Assembly: GCF_902498805.1 (NCBI RefSeq)
Contig: NZ_LR701577.1
Location: 186,001-250,000 of the forward strand
Length of the DNA: 64,000 nucleotides
Direction of reading: 5' to 3'
From: Imperialibacter sp. EC-SDR9
GTDB taxonomy: Bacteria > Bacteroidota > Bacteroidia > Cytophagales > Cyclobacteriaceae
How positions within the stretch are numbered: the stretch's first letter is position 1; every line of letters begins with the position of its first letter. Below the pieces are notes generated by a model. That model ran no database searches and had not been told where the DNA came from. It saw only the letters and a list, made by a program, of their open reading frames with translations. The position numbers were made by a program, and so were the translations under genes. Positions 1 through 8,288 of this stretch are shown piece by piece.

Positions 1-2
1 TC

Positions 3-488
3 GATCCATCCAACAGCAAAGTATTGGGAGTTCAGCGGGTTTCCGGTAAAAAATTTGGCTTTGTCGGAGGCATTGGTGCCGGAGCGGAAATATCTCGTAA
101 AATGAGGATATCCCAACCGTCTGTACTGAATACGGCGTCAATATACGTTAAGAATAAAAAGGATCAATCGTTCAAGCTTCGGCTGAATGTATACACCGCT
201 GATCCCAAAGAAGGGTCACCGGGACGATCATTACTTAGCCAGTCAATCATTTTAGAATCTGACCTGCAAGAGGGTTGGCTGAGCTACGATTTCAAGGAGC
301 CTGTTGTGGTCAACCATGCATTCTACATTTCCTATGAATGGGTCGAATCCAATCTTCAGAATCCGATGATCGCTCTCAGGGGCAACAACCTTGACGAAAG
401 AGTGCGGGTGAGACCAGTGAGCATGGGGAAGTGGATAATGGGAGGAAACTACGATTTTGCTATTCGCTGCGAGGTAATGAATGACTGA
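3..488 (+). CDS. C-terminal part of an unidentified protein (5' end cut by window)
   Basis: The frame is open from the first base of the window, so the real start lies upstream and only about 161 C-terminal residues are visible. A TTG at base 24 is in frame, but nothing suggests it is the true start. The visible part is a soluble, probably beta-rich sequence with a Gly-rich stretch (FVGGIGAGAEIS), alternating hydrophobic and polar strands, and no membrane segment. Bacteroidota have many exported proteins that end in such a beta-sandwich-like domain after a carboxypeptidase-regulatory domain. I cannot name the family with confidence. The gene ends 36 bases before the next gene on the same strand, so they may be co-transcribed. 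Confidence 0.6.
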   Translation, partial: DPSNSKVLGVQRVSGKKFGFVGGIGAGAEISRKMRISQPSVLNTASIYVKNKKDQSFKLRLNVYTADPKEGSPGRSLLSQSIILESDLQEGWLSYDFKEPVVVNHAFYISYEWVESNLQNPMIALRGNNLDERVRVRPVSMGKWIMGGNYDFAIRCEVMND

Positions 489-524
489 GCAAGCCAACAT
501 GACAATTCCACCTCCCCTCACCTC

Positions 525-1121
525 ATGCCCATGATGAAGAAAACGATAGGACTTTCCCTTCTGGTGGTTCTTTGCGAGTATGCTATTTACGTGTGGTCGG
601 GCGATGTATCACCCGAGCCAGGCATCTACTTCCAGCTTGCAGCACGGTATTCTGCCAGGGTTTCATTTTTACTTTTTGCAGGTATCCTTTGCTGGACGGG
701 CATCAGAGGGCTGAAGCACATTTATGCAGAAGAGCAGCGTCGGCAATTGTTCGTCAGTTTACTTTTTCTACTGGCCCTCAACCATCTCATCCATTTCTAC
801 TTTCTCGCCATGAACTTTGAGACAAGGGGCATGGAGCTGCGTGAGTTCAAAAATTTACCGGGTGCCGTTGCCTACATTGTATTGACGCTCTCCCCTTTCT
901 TTCTATGGAACAAAAAAGAGCTAACAAGAAGCCGCTACCAAATTATCATCTCAGGCTTTGCGCTGGTTACAGCCTTGTTTATTGGTACGTATGTCAAAAG
1001 GTCTTTGCAAAATTTGGAGATTCCTATGTCAAACTACCTTATTGTTGGTAATCTGGCCATACTGACTTCGCTGGTGATCATCAACATCTTCAGAATACGC
1101 TCCGAAAAAAATCTCAAATAG
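525..1121 (+). CDS. Six-helix integral membrane protein, unknown function
   Basis: This 198-residue protein has about six hydrophobic segments, near residues 7-25, 36-58, 73-96, 108-126, 137-156 and 170-190, with short polar loops. His65, His87 and His90 lie in or near helices 2 and 3. Such spacing is sometimes seen in heme-binding membrane proteins, but I do not recognise the family and claim no heme binding. The start is the first of three closely spaced Met codons (residues 1, 3 and 4). It follows the truncated gene by 36 bases and precedes the beta-lactamase gene by 61, all on one strand. Confidence 0.6.
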   Translation: MPMMKKTIGLSLLVVLCEYAIYVWSGDVSPEPGIYFQLAARYSARVSFLLFAGILCWTGIRGLKHIYAEEQRRQLFVSLLFLLALNHLIHFYFLAMNFETRGMELREFKNLPGAVAYIVLTLSPFFLWNKKELTRSRYQIIISGFALVTALFIGTYVKRSLQNLEIPMSNYLIVGNLAILTSLVIINIFRIRSEKNLK

Positions 1122-1182
1122 TTCACGGCATATACCCACCAATTTCAAGAAAATAGAGTCATTCCGACAAAATTCTTTAAAA

Positions 1183-1980
1183 ATGAAAATCACCTTTTTG
1201 GCAAGCGCTGTCCTTCTATTTCACAGCCTGTCAGCGCAAGAGTCTCTCACAAAGCCTTTTAAGGATTGTAATATCGACGGCAGTATCACCCTCTTCGATT
1301 ACAACGCCAAAAAATGGATTTCCAGCGACATCAACGATAGCCATGTGTCCACTTTGCCAGCCTCCACTTTCAAAATCATCAACACCCTGATAGCGCTGGA
1401 AACAGGCGTCGCAAAAGATGAAAACCATTTGGTAAAATGGCCCGGAACCACCGACACGGTAAAGTATGGCTACCGGCCAGACATTTATTATGACATCACT
1501 ATGAAAGAGGCCTTTCGGCTTTCTGCCGGATGGGCCTATGTGGAAATGGCAAAAGAAATTGGCAGAGAACGCTACGAGCACTTTCTGAAAGCCAGCCGCT
1601 ATGGCAATGCCGATGTCTCCATCAACGACCCCGATTTCTGGAACTTTGGTTCGTTTGCCATTTCGCCAGCCAACCAAATAGAAATCCTCATTGGAGTGTA
1701 CGAAGAGACGCTGCCATTCTCCAAACGCTCTTTTACCATCCTGAAAGAGATGATGATAGAAGAGCAAAACGAAGGCTACACCTTACGGGCCAAAACCGGC
1801 TGGACACGTGACGGCGGAAAAGATACCGGCTGGTGGGTTGGGTACATTGAAAAGGAAGACAATGTCTATTTCTTTGCCACCCGGTTGATAAAAGACAGGA
1901 AGGTACCGAACCCAAATTTCGGAAGTTGCAGAAAGACGATTACGAAGCAAATTCTGACTCAGCTAAAAATGTTGCCTTAG
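1183..1980 (+). CDS. Class D (OXA-like) serine beta-lactamase
   Basis: A 265-residue exported protein, the usual length for class D enzymes, with a signal peptide at about residues 1-18 (ending LSAQ). The class D landmarks are in order: the active-site S-T-F-K at residues 61-64, where Ser61 is the nucleophile and Lys64 is the lysine normally carboxylated; Y-G-N at 140-142; Trp153 (equivalent to the tryptophan of the omega-loop); and K-T-G at 204-206, followed by a Gly-Trp-Trp-Val-Gly strand. The second motif is S-A-G at 114-116 instead of the usual S-x-V. It should hydrolyse beta-lactams in the periplasm. The spectrum cannot be read from sequence. BlaR-type sensors share this fold, but there is no membrane sensor part here, so an enzyme is more likely. 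Confidence 0.9.
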   Translation: MKITFLASAVLLFHSLSAQESLTKPFKDCNIDGSITLFDYNAKKWISSDINDSHVSTLPASTFKIINTLIALETGVAKDENHLVKWPGTTDTVKYGYRPDIYYDITMKEAFRLSAGWAYVEMAKEIGRERYEHFLKASRYGNADVSINDPDFWNFGSFAISPANQIEILIGVYEETLPFSKRSFTILKEMMIEEQNEGYTLRAKTGWTRDGGKDTGWWVGYIEKEDNVYFFATRLIKDRKVPNPNFGSCRKTITKQILTQLKMLP

Positions 1981-2000
1981 TTAAAGTTCAATTTGTGAGG

Positions 2001-2150
2001 TTATGGGTTGGTTACTCTACTGACTCTCCTATAGTCATTTTTCATCTCCCACGACTGGCCTTTTGCGGCCACCTGAGCTTCCTGCCGGAACTCATACCCT
2101 TTTGTTTCTTCTAACTCCTTGCGAACACAAAAGAAGTCTTCAAAGTTTAT
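2001..2150 (-). pseudogene. Possible gene remnant: open frame without a usable start
   Basis: On the minus strand an open stretch of about 50 codons ends at TAA (complement of 2001-2003) and is preceded by an in-frame TGA at 2151-2153. Its translation is charged and protein-like (it contains RKELEETKGYEFRQEA), unlike random intergenic sequence, but there is no ATG near its beginning. It may be the C-terminal remnant of a lost gene. I do not recognise the family. The remaining bases of the 1981-2272 spacer show nothing I can name. Confidence 0.25.
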
Positions 2151-2272
2151 TCAGAATTCAGCAGCTACCTTACATCAGTAAATGTTCTAAATACTAGAAA
2201 CAAGTAAGAGCTGCCAGAAAACGTCTTTGGTATAGGGCGATATGTAGTAGAAAGAAACCGTTCTGAAGTAAA

Positions 2273-4684
2273 ATGAATCAAATCACAAAATTTATTCTGA
2301 GTATCCTATTTCTAGTGCCTTTGGTAATATCAGCCCAAAACAGCGCCATCACAATATCAGGATCGATAAAAGACGACAAGTCACAATCGACACTGGCTTA
2401 TGTTAGCGTCGTGTTGAAAACTGAGGCAGATAGTGCGTTTGTGTCAGGCACCATCACCAACGACGAAGGGTTATTTGTGCTCACCGGTGTGAAACCAGGA
2501 AAGTATATATTGGAAGCCTCTTATGTTGGTTACAAGCCTGTAAAGCAACCGCTCTTTGTAGGTAGCCTGAGTAAGTTTTTGGAGGTGGCGCCCATCATTT
2601 TGCATGAAGATATAGAAACATTGAACGAGGTGGTTGTCACAGGTCAGCAAGATGCGGTAAGTGAATCGCTCGACAAAAAGACCTTCGCAGTGGCCGACAA
2701 CGTTAGCCAGGCGGGTGGCTCGGTGCTCCAGGCCATGCAAAACCTACCCGGGGTGACTGTACAAGATGGTAAGGTGCTCTTGCGGGGCAATGATCGGGTG
2801 GCAGTGCTCATCGATGGCAAGCAAACTGCCCTGACAGGCTTTGGCTCTCAATCGGGACTGGATAACCTGCCGGCATCGGCTATCGAGAAAATTGAAATCA
2901 TCAACAACCCTTCCTCCAAATACGACGCCAACGGCAACGCAGGCATCATCAACATCATTTACAAAAAAGACAAGCAGGAAGGCTTCAACGGAAAAGTCGG
3001 ACTTTCATCAGGCCTGGGAGCGCTTTGGGTCAAAAATGAGAACCTGCCCACCATCCGCCCTCAATACCAGGCAACGCCCAAAATCAATCCGTCGCTATCT
3101 CTTAACTACAAAAAGAACAAGGTCAACACCTTTTTACAAGCTGACAACCTCTACACGCATACCCTCAACAAAAATGAATTCGTCACCAGGGCCTATGACG
3201 ATGGCACGGTGATCTACAACCAAACAAAGCGTAACAGGGACACCAACCTCTTTTCAGGCAAAACTGGCATGGACTGGAATATCGATGATGCCAACAGCCT
3301 CACTGTGTCTGGCTTTTTCAGTAGTGAGAAAATTCTTGATCGTGGCGATGAGCCCTTTTTCGAAGGAGACCTCAGCAACCGTTACAGACTCTGGCAGTTC
3401 CTGGAGGATGAGCTAAAAACAACCGTGATGGCTACTGCTGCCTATCAGCACAAATACAAGCAGCCGGGTCGACTCCTGAACATCGGCTTCAACTATACTT
3501 ACCATCGAGAAAATGAGCAGTACTTCTTCGATAATATTCTGCCGGAGTCAACTGGAAGGGATGCCTTCAAGCTCATCTCCGACGAACATGTGGCCGATTT
3601 CAACCTAGACTACGTGCAGCCCCTACAATACGGCCGCTTTGAAACAGGCCTTAAGTTTCGCAGGCGAACCATCCCAACCAACATGCAGTTCTTTCCGGGA
3701 CTCAACTCCCCTATCGACTCAGCTGCAGGTGGTTGGGCCAATTACGGGGAGCTAATTCCCGCAGTGTATGGTAACTACGTCTTCGAAAACGAAAAGTATG
3801 AAGTGGAAGCGGGTGTACGGATGGAGTATGTGAAGATTGACTACAAGGTAAACCCATATCACCCCACATACAAAACCAGCGGGTACAACTATACTCAGCC
3901 CTTTCCTAACGTGCGCCTGGCCTACAAGCTTAACGACAACAACAAACTGTCGGTCTTTTACAACCGCCGTGTTGACAGGCCCAACGAGGTCGACATCAGG
4001 ATCTTTCCCAAGTATGACGATGCAGAGATCATCAAAGTGGGTAACCCGGGGCTTCGGCCTCAGTTCACCACAAATTATGAGCTGGGCCATAAGGGCAGTT
4101 GGAACACGGGCTATTTGTACTCATCCGTTTACCATAAGCAAATGGACGCCACTATCACCCGCATCGGAAGCATTGTGCCTGGCAGCGTACTTATCTACAA
4201 CATCTTTCAAAATGCCGGCAAAAGCTACAATACGGGTTTTGAAGTGCTGCTTTCTCAAAACCTGGACAAATGGGCCACTATCAACTTGAGTGTGAATGGC
4301 TACCAGAACATCATCGAGGCCTTTACGGTAACCAACCTTTATCCTGAAGTGAACGTGTTCACGGCTGCCCGGCAGGAAATCCTTTCAGGAAACGTAAAGC
4401 TGAACAGCGTCTTTCACCTGGCAAAGCAAGTGGATATTCAGCTAAGCGGCACTTACCTCGCCCCTGACATCATCCCCCTGGGAACCATTGGCACCCGCTT
4501 TTCGCTGGATCTGGGTGTAAAGAAATCAATGCAGAAAGGAAGAGGTGAGCTTTACGCCAACGCCACTGACTTGCTCAACACCATGAGAGTGAAGCGGGAG
4601 ATTCAGGGCGATGGTTTCAAGTACTTGGCTACCGACTACTACGAAACCCAGGTGGTGAGAGTGGGGTATAGTTATAAGTTTTAA
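2273..4684 (+). CDS. TonB-dependent outer-membrane receptor (CarboxypepD_reg, plug, barrel)
   Basis: An 803-residue outer-membrane protein. Signal peptide about 1-21 (ending VISA). A carboxypeptidase-regulatory-like beta-sandwich spans about 25-110 (ITISGSIKD, then YILEASYVGY). A plug domain spans about 120-230, with the typical run of short motifs (ENIEIINNPSSKYDANGNAG-like; here the first part is IEKIEIINN). The rest is a beta-barrel ending in a terminal aromatic residue (VGYSYKF). This is the outer-membrane beta-barrel family common in Bacteroidota, which uses TonB energy for uptake. The substrate is not indicated: there is no SusD partner and no sigma/anti-sigma pair beside it. Confidence 0.92.
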   Translation: MNQITKFILSILFLVPLVISAQNSAITISGSIKDDKSQSTLAYVSVVLKTEADSAFVSGTITNDEGLFVLTGVKPGKYILEASYVGYKPVKQPLFVGSLSKFLEVAPIILHEDIETLNEVVVTGQQDAVSESLDKKTFAVADNVSQAGGSVLQAMQNLPGVTVQDGKVLLRGNDRVAVLIDGKQTALTGFGSQSGLDNLPASAIEKIEIINNPSSKYDANGNAGIINIIYKKDKQEGFNGKVGLSSGLGALWVKNENLPTIRPQYQATPKINPSLSLNYKKNKVNTFLQADNLYTHTLNKNEFVTRAYDDGTVIYNQTKRNRDTNLFSGKTGMDWNIDDANSLTVSGFFSSEKILDRGDEPFFEGDLSNRYRLWQFLEDELKTTVMATAAYQHKYKQPGRLLNIGFNYTYHRENEQYFFDNILPESTGRDAFKLISDEHVADFNLDYVQPLQYGRFETGLKFRRRTIPTNMQFFPGLNSPIDSAAGGWANYGELIPAVYGNYVFENEKYEVEAGVRMEYVKIDYKVNPYHPTYKTSGYNYTQPFPNVRLAYKLNDNNKLSVFYNRRVDRPNEVDIRIFPKYDDAEIIKVGNPGLRPQFTTNYELGHKGSWNTGYLYSSVYHKQMDATITRIGSIVPGSVLIYNIFQNAGKSYNTGFEVLLSQNLDKWATINLSVNGYQNIIEAFTVTNLYPEVNVFTAARQEILSGNVKLNSVFHLAKQVDIQLSGTYLAPDIIPLGTIGTRFSLDLGVKKSMQKGRGELYANATDLLNTMRVKREIQGDGFKYLATDYYETQVVRVGYSYKF

Positions 4685-4737
4685 ACTTCTTCAATAGCAG
4701 AAGGAAAATGCACATCAACTCCTTTTTGGATTGATGC

Positions 4738-5613
4738 TCAAAAAGAAACCCTGATCCCCGAAGACCAGTAGAAACCTGGATGAAGCTCTTCGGTGTAAGT
4801 GCCTGCATCGCTCGTAACCCTGGAAGGATTGACGGGGAATGCCCATGTAGCCTGCCCAAACAAACGCCAGTTGCCAAACCTGTACGTGATCCGCATGGCC
4901 GCCTCATAATCCAATATCTTGAAGCTGTTTGACTCAAGAACAGAAACAGATGTGGCAGACCCCTGCCCCGATGGCCCGCCACCTTTCCCTTTGGCAGCAC
5001 CCTTGCCCGTTTGTGAGCTTCTGTAAGTGTAGTACTCGCTGTAGTACTGTTGCGTTCCGGCATTGATCATAACCAGAGGAGTCAGCCGCAAGCGGCTTTG
5101 CAGCATGTAGAAGGTCCGGTTGATCTCTGTGCCTAAAAACACATCCGTATTATCTGAAAAGCCCAGGTTTACATCGGCGTGTAACACGAATGCAGAGAAA
5201 TCGTAGGCGGCATAGGCACTCAGATAAGTTTTCATTTCCGACTGAACCGTGTAGCTAAGGTCGCTGAAAAAGTATTCAGAAAGAGAGACGCCCGCCAGGA
5301 AGTTTGTACCATAGTAATCGTATCCTCCAGAAAGAGTGAGCAGATCGATTCTACCCTGATCACTCGCTGTAAGATATGATAATGCCCCACTTGCAAAAAA
5401 GCCGGAACGATGTATGTACTCAACAGCTGCAGAAAGGTAAGGCGCTTTGACAGAGTCAGAACGGCCCATATACAAATAGTCGCTGGTGTATTTGATACCT
5501 ATCTGCACCTCTGATCTACCTGGTATGGAGTCGGTTTGCGCAGCTACACTCTCTGACAGTAGTTGAGTTGCCAAAAAGAGTATCGGAAGAAGATATTCAG
5601 GCAAGGTTTTCAT
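4738..5613 (-). CDS. Exported outer-membrane beta-barrel protein, unknown function
   Basis: About 291 residues from the Met chosen here, which gives a clean signal peptide (MKTLPEYLL to SVAAQ). A Met four codons upstream at 5625 is also possible. The mature part is an alternation of amphipathic strands rich in Tyr, Ser and aromatic residues, ending in IRVSF with a terminal Phe, as expected for a BAM-inserted barrel. A low-complexity Gly/Lys/Ser loop (GKGAAKGKGGG) sits near residue 205. It is convergent with the TonB receptor gene, 53 bases apart. The next gene upstream on the same strand, the DUF6799 gene, ends about 80 bases before this start, so they may share a transcript. Confidence 0.65.
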   Translation of the reverse strand: MKTLPEYLLPILFLATQLLSESVAAQTDSIPGRSEVQIGIKYTSDYLYMGRSDSVKAPYLSAAVEYIHRSGFFASGALSYLTASDQGRIDLLTLSGGYDYYGTNFLAGVSLSEYFFSDLSYTVQSEMKTYLSAYAAYDFSAFVLHADVNLGFSDNTDVFLGTEINRTFYMLQSRLRLTPLVMINAGTQQYYSEYYTYRSSQTGKGAAKGKGGGPSGQGSATSVSVLESNSFKILDYEAAMRITYRFGNWRLFGQATWAFPVNPSRVTSDAGTYTEELHPGFYWSSGIRVSF

Positions 5614-5691
5614 AAACAGCGGCATTTTGACCCCCTATAAGAAAGAATCGGTATGATCGACACTCATGCCAACCATACCGGTTCGGCAGGT

Positions 5692-6111
5692 TTACCCATT
5701 CCTGCCTTTATTGCCTCCACCCTTTTCCTTCATCTTGTTACCTTTCATATCCTGGTTACCTTTCATACCCCTGTCCATTTTTTGCATTCGCTTTTCCATT
5801 TTATTGCGGAACAGCGACTCGTTTTTGTAGCGTTTGCCATCCATGTCCAGACATTCGCCGTCTCGAAGCCTGATCTGCTTTCCGTTTTTCAAACGCAACA
5901 TTCCATCAGGGGTAATTGCGCCGCCGTTCTTCAGTTGCAGTGACTCGTTGAGTTGCACCCTTTCCTGATCTCTGATCTGGTACATGTTGCCATCTTGAAG
6001 CATCAAATGTTCCTGCAGACGTAATCTGTCCTGATCTTTCACCTGTGCCTGAGCCGGAAACATCATTGTAACCAGCATCAGAACACCTAAGAATTTCATT
6101 ATTGTTTTCAT
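5692..6111 (-). CDS. Exported DUF6799-like protein with basic Met/Gly/Lys tail
   Basis: About 139 residues starting at MKTIMKF, which begins a good signal peptide (to PAQAQ). A longer frame to 6153 would put 14 polar residues in front of it and is less likely. The core has repeated short strands of the pattern 'L-x-N-G-x-x-I-x-x-D-G' (for example QLKNGGAITPDGMLRLKNGK), which I associate with DUF6799 of Bacteroidota. The last 40 residues are a low-complexity tail rich in Lys, Met, Gly and Asn. The function is unknown. It is a small periplasmic or surface protein next to an outer-membrane barrel gene on the same strand. Confidence 0.6.
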   Translation of the reverse strand: MKTIMKFLGVLMLVTMMFPAQAQVKDQDRLRLQEHLMLQDGNMYQIRDQERVQLNESLQLKNGGAITPDGMLRLKNGKQIRLRDGECLDMDGKRYKNESLFRNKMEKRMQKMDRGMKGNQDMKGNKMKEKGGGNKGRNG

Positions 6112-6352
6112 GATCGTAAGGTTTTGTGAGCGATAGTTGAAAAGAACACTCACCCAACTATAATGGCTACCATCGTTTTGGCTGATTCCTTTTTTGCCGG
6201 GTCAATTTTCTTTTCTTTTTTAATTTGCTAATGCTAAAATTCTACCAATCCACGATTTAAGTCAGTGACTTTTAGCACATAGTGACTGCTTTCTTCCAGC
6301 GAAAGTGAGTTCTTTCAACAAAAAGAAAAACGACACCACATATCTTTCCCTC

Positions 6353-6831
6353 ATGCGCAAAGCTTCTTGCCTACCACCACTATTTTCAATTCTTATCATC
6401 AACTACAGCTATGCCCAAAATGCCAAGACTGCCAAAGATGAAGAGACGATTAAGGAGGTTGATCGAGAGAGAAGTAGATGCGCTGAACAGAGACCCTGAT
6501 TTGGAGGCTTATCTCTCCTGCTTAATGGAGTCTGAGAAAATTCAGTTAGGGCCTTCGAACGACAAAATGACTATGGGTTACGACGCTGTGAAGGCAGATG
6601 CACAAAGAGTGATTCAGAATTATGATGGTAAGTCCAACCCCAATACATGAGCGTTTGCTGAAGGGGCATAAGGTAAATTGAAACACCGCTTTTGCCAGCT
6701 GCCTGCAAACCCCCAACACGTCACAAGGCACCTTCACAGACGTCTCCAAAAGCAACTACCTGGAGAATGTAAAAGGCGAATGGAAGATAGTCGACCACAG
6801 GTATTTCAATGCGCCGGAGAGAAAAGAATAA
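6353..6831 (+). pseudogene. Broken gene for an exported NTF2-like (SnoaL/DUF4440-like) protein
   Basis: Three pieces of what looks like one small exported protein lie in order in three different frames. The first begins at ATG 6353 with a signal peptide (to SYAQN) and runs into IKEVD. The second, one frame over, continues from about 6450 with IEREVDALNRDPDLEAYL up to a TGA at 6648-6650. The third, in yet another frame, reads SCLQTPNTSQGTFTDVSK and then NVKGEWKIVDHRYFN, ending at TAA 6829-6831. The helix start (IEREVDALNRDPD) and the end (GEWKIVDHRYF) are typical of small NTF2-like domains. At least two frameshifts, plus a stop just before the third piece, mean no full product. Sequencing error is the alternative. 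Confidence 0.55.
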
Positions 6832-6866
6832 GCGTTTCCTGTTTGGATGGGTGTATCCTTTTTAAA

Positions 6867-6914
6867 GCGAGTGTCTCCGCTCACGACGGGTTCAGGTGAA
6901 TGTCTCCACTCGCC
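6867..6914. repeat. Two adjacent short hairpins with identical tetraloops
   Basis: Two imperfect hairpins lie 10 bases apart: arms 6867-6873 and 6878-6884 around TCTC (GAGA on the other strand), and arms 6895-6902 and 6907-6914 around the same TCTC. The outermost arms (GCGAGTG and CACTCGC) are also perfect complements, so one large stem is possible too. They lie 42 bases past the stop of the minus-strand propeller gene and may act as its transcript end. Confidence 0.4.
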
Positions 6915-6956
6915 TTTCATATACAGAGCCGTTTTCAAAAAAGCTTGAGATTCCAC

Positions 6957-8099
6957 TCAACCCCCCATCTCATTCTTCCTGCCCAAACCAAACTGATCGC
7001 CGGCTTTGGTGGCCTTGCCATCTTTCATAAAAATCTCCACCATTTTTTCGCTGGACACCGTATTGTAGTTCTCGTCTTTCAATAAATACAGTACTTCTCT
7101 CTTCACCGGATCGATCACCTCTCCACTGGAAGGATAGGCATATTTACCATCGACGCTAAAGGTAATCCAGCCGGGCATGTCGCTCAGCGGAATGGTTGTT
7201 AGCTGCTGATAGGGCGGCTTGCCGCCAAAAATGTGAATGCGCATATTGTGGCCATCGCTGATCCAGATTTCTTTTTCGTCCGGCGTCAGGGCAATACCAT
7301 GCGCAGGGTTACCGTGACGGCGCACGGGGCCTTTGTCCCAGCCCAGCACCTGTACGCTGGCCAGTTTCTCCCCCGTTTTCAGGTCGCCCACCTCAAAGCC
7401 CAGCAAGTCGTTGACGTTCACAAACACCAGCGATTCATCGCTGTTTACCGTAAAAGGCCTGATGCCGGCACTAAAGGGCCCGATCTTTTGAACTACTGTA
7501 TGGGTTTTAGGGTCGGCTACATGAAGTTCAGGCGACCCAATGTCGGCCATGTATACCTTTTTGCCAGATGGCCCATAAATAGTGTTGTGCGCTCTTGAGT
7601 GTATTTTTATTTTGGCTATTATGTCACCGCTTTCGCAGCTTACCACATTCCAGAAGTCTTTTTCCAGCGACGGTAGGTACATCGTCATCCCATCAGGGGA
7701 AATAGACATGCGGTCGCAACCGCCGTCGTATTTTCGCTCCCAAACTACTTTTTCTGTTGCCAAATCAATTCGCTGCATTGATTCAAGGGTGGAGATATAG
7801 ACACTATTGAGCTGGACACTTACATCAATGCCTTTGACATTGGAAGGGGTTCCGTTTTCATGAAAACCCTGCGTCTTAATGCGTTTAACAAACTTATGGT
7901 TATTGTCCACGTCAAAGACAAGCAAGCCATGTCCGCCGTAGCCTAGATAGTCTCTGATGCCGGGAGTAGCCACATACAAAAAATGCCCTGTTCCTCCGGC
8001 TGGTAACACTTTCTTTGATAAATGATCCACAGGCATCACCCAGGCGGTAGCGAACAAGAGTATGAAAAGGACGGTGACAGACAGCAGTTGGCGTTTCAT
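6957..8099 (-). CDS. Exported YncE-like beta-propeller protein
   Basis: A 380-residue protein with an N-terminal signal or anchor segment (residues 4-22, LLSVTVLFILLFATAWVMP). The rest is made of repeated four-stranded blades of the YVTN/YncE type, seen as recurring patterns such as HFLYVATPG, VYISTLESMQRIDLAT, MSISPDGMTMYLPS, KVYMADIG, EIWISDGHNMRIHIF and KYAYPSSGEVID. Such propellers usually mediate binding, and the catalytic role, if any, is unknown. No heme or metal motif is visible. It is transcribed alone, downstream of a candidate promoter at 8130-8161 and upstream of paired hairpins. Confidence 0.75.
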   Translation of the reverse strand: MKRQLLSVTVLFILLFATAWVMPVDHLSKKVLPAGGTGHFLYVATPGIRDYLGYGGHGLLVFDVDNNHKFVKRIKTQGFHENGTPSNVKGIDVSVQLNSVYISTLESMQRIDLATEKVVWERKYDGGCDRMSISPDGMTMYLPSLEKDFWNVVSCESGDIIAKIKIHSRAHNTIYGPSGKKVYMADIGSPELHVADPKTHTVVQKIGPFSAGIRPFTVNSDESLVFVNVNDLLGFEVGDLKTGEKLASVQVLGWDKGPVRRHGNPAHGIALTPDEKEIWISDGHNMRIHIFGGKPPYQQLTTIPLSDMPGWITFSVDGKYAYPSSGEVIDPVKREVLYLLKDENYNTVSSEKMVEIFMKDGKATKAGDQFGLGRKNEMGG

Positions 8100-8129
8100 A
8101 GTGGTATTATTTGAAAAACGGGCTATTTT

Positions 8130-8161
8130 TAAAGTTACATCTTCCAGACTAAACTTGGCAA
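8130..8161 (-). promoter_or_regulatory. Candidate promoter of the beta-propeller gene
   Basis: On the minus strand, TTG (complement of 8159-8161), 21 bases, then TAACTTTA (complement of 8130-8137). This fits the Bacteroidota pattern TTG - about 19-23 - TAnnTTTG with one mismatch. It lies 31 bases upstream of the start codon. Confidence 0.35.
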
Positions 8162-8201
8162 CAATCTCTTATTGTATTGCACTTAAATTCCACTTCCGCA
8201 T

Positions 8202-8231
8202 AAAAAAAGGCGAGAGCTTCCTCTCACCTTT
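8202..8231 (-). terminator. Rho-independent terminator of the PadR/HAAS operon
   Basis: Read on the minus strand: an 11-bp stem (8221-8231 with 8206-8216, one G-T pair) closed by a four-base loop and followed by a run of seven T (complement of 8202-8208). It lies 58 bases past the stop of the membrane-protein gene at 8289. Confidence 0.8.
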
Positions 8232-8288
8232 ATCTACCACTATTACTATGCTGTGATTTCTTCGTTTCAGCAGTCCGTCTATTTTTTT

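Noticed and set aside
1926-2114. Short plus-strand frame running out of the beta-lactamase gene
   Set aside because: Its first part lies in the beta-lactamase coding region in another frame, and the rest has no protein-like pattern.
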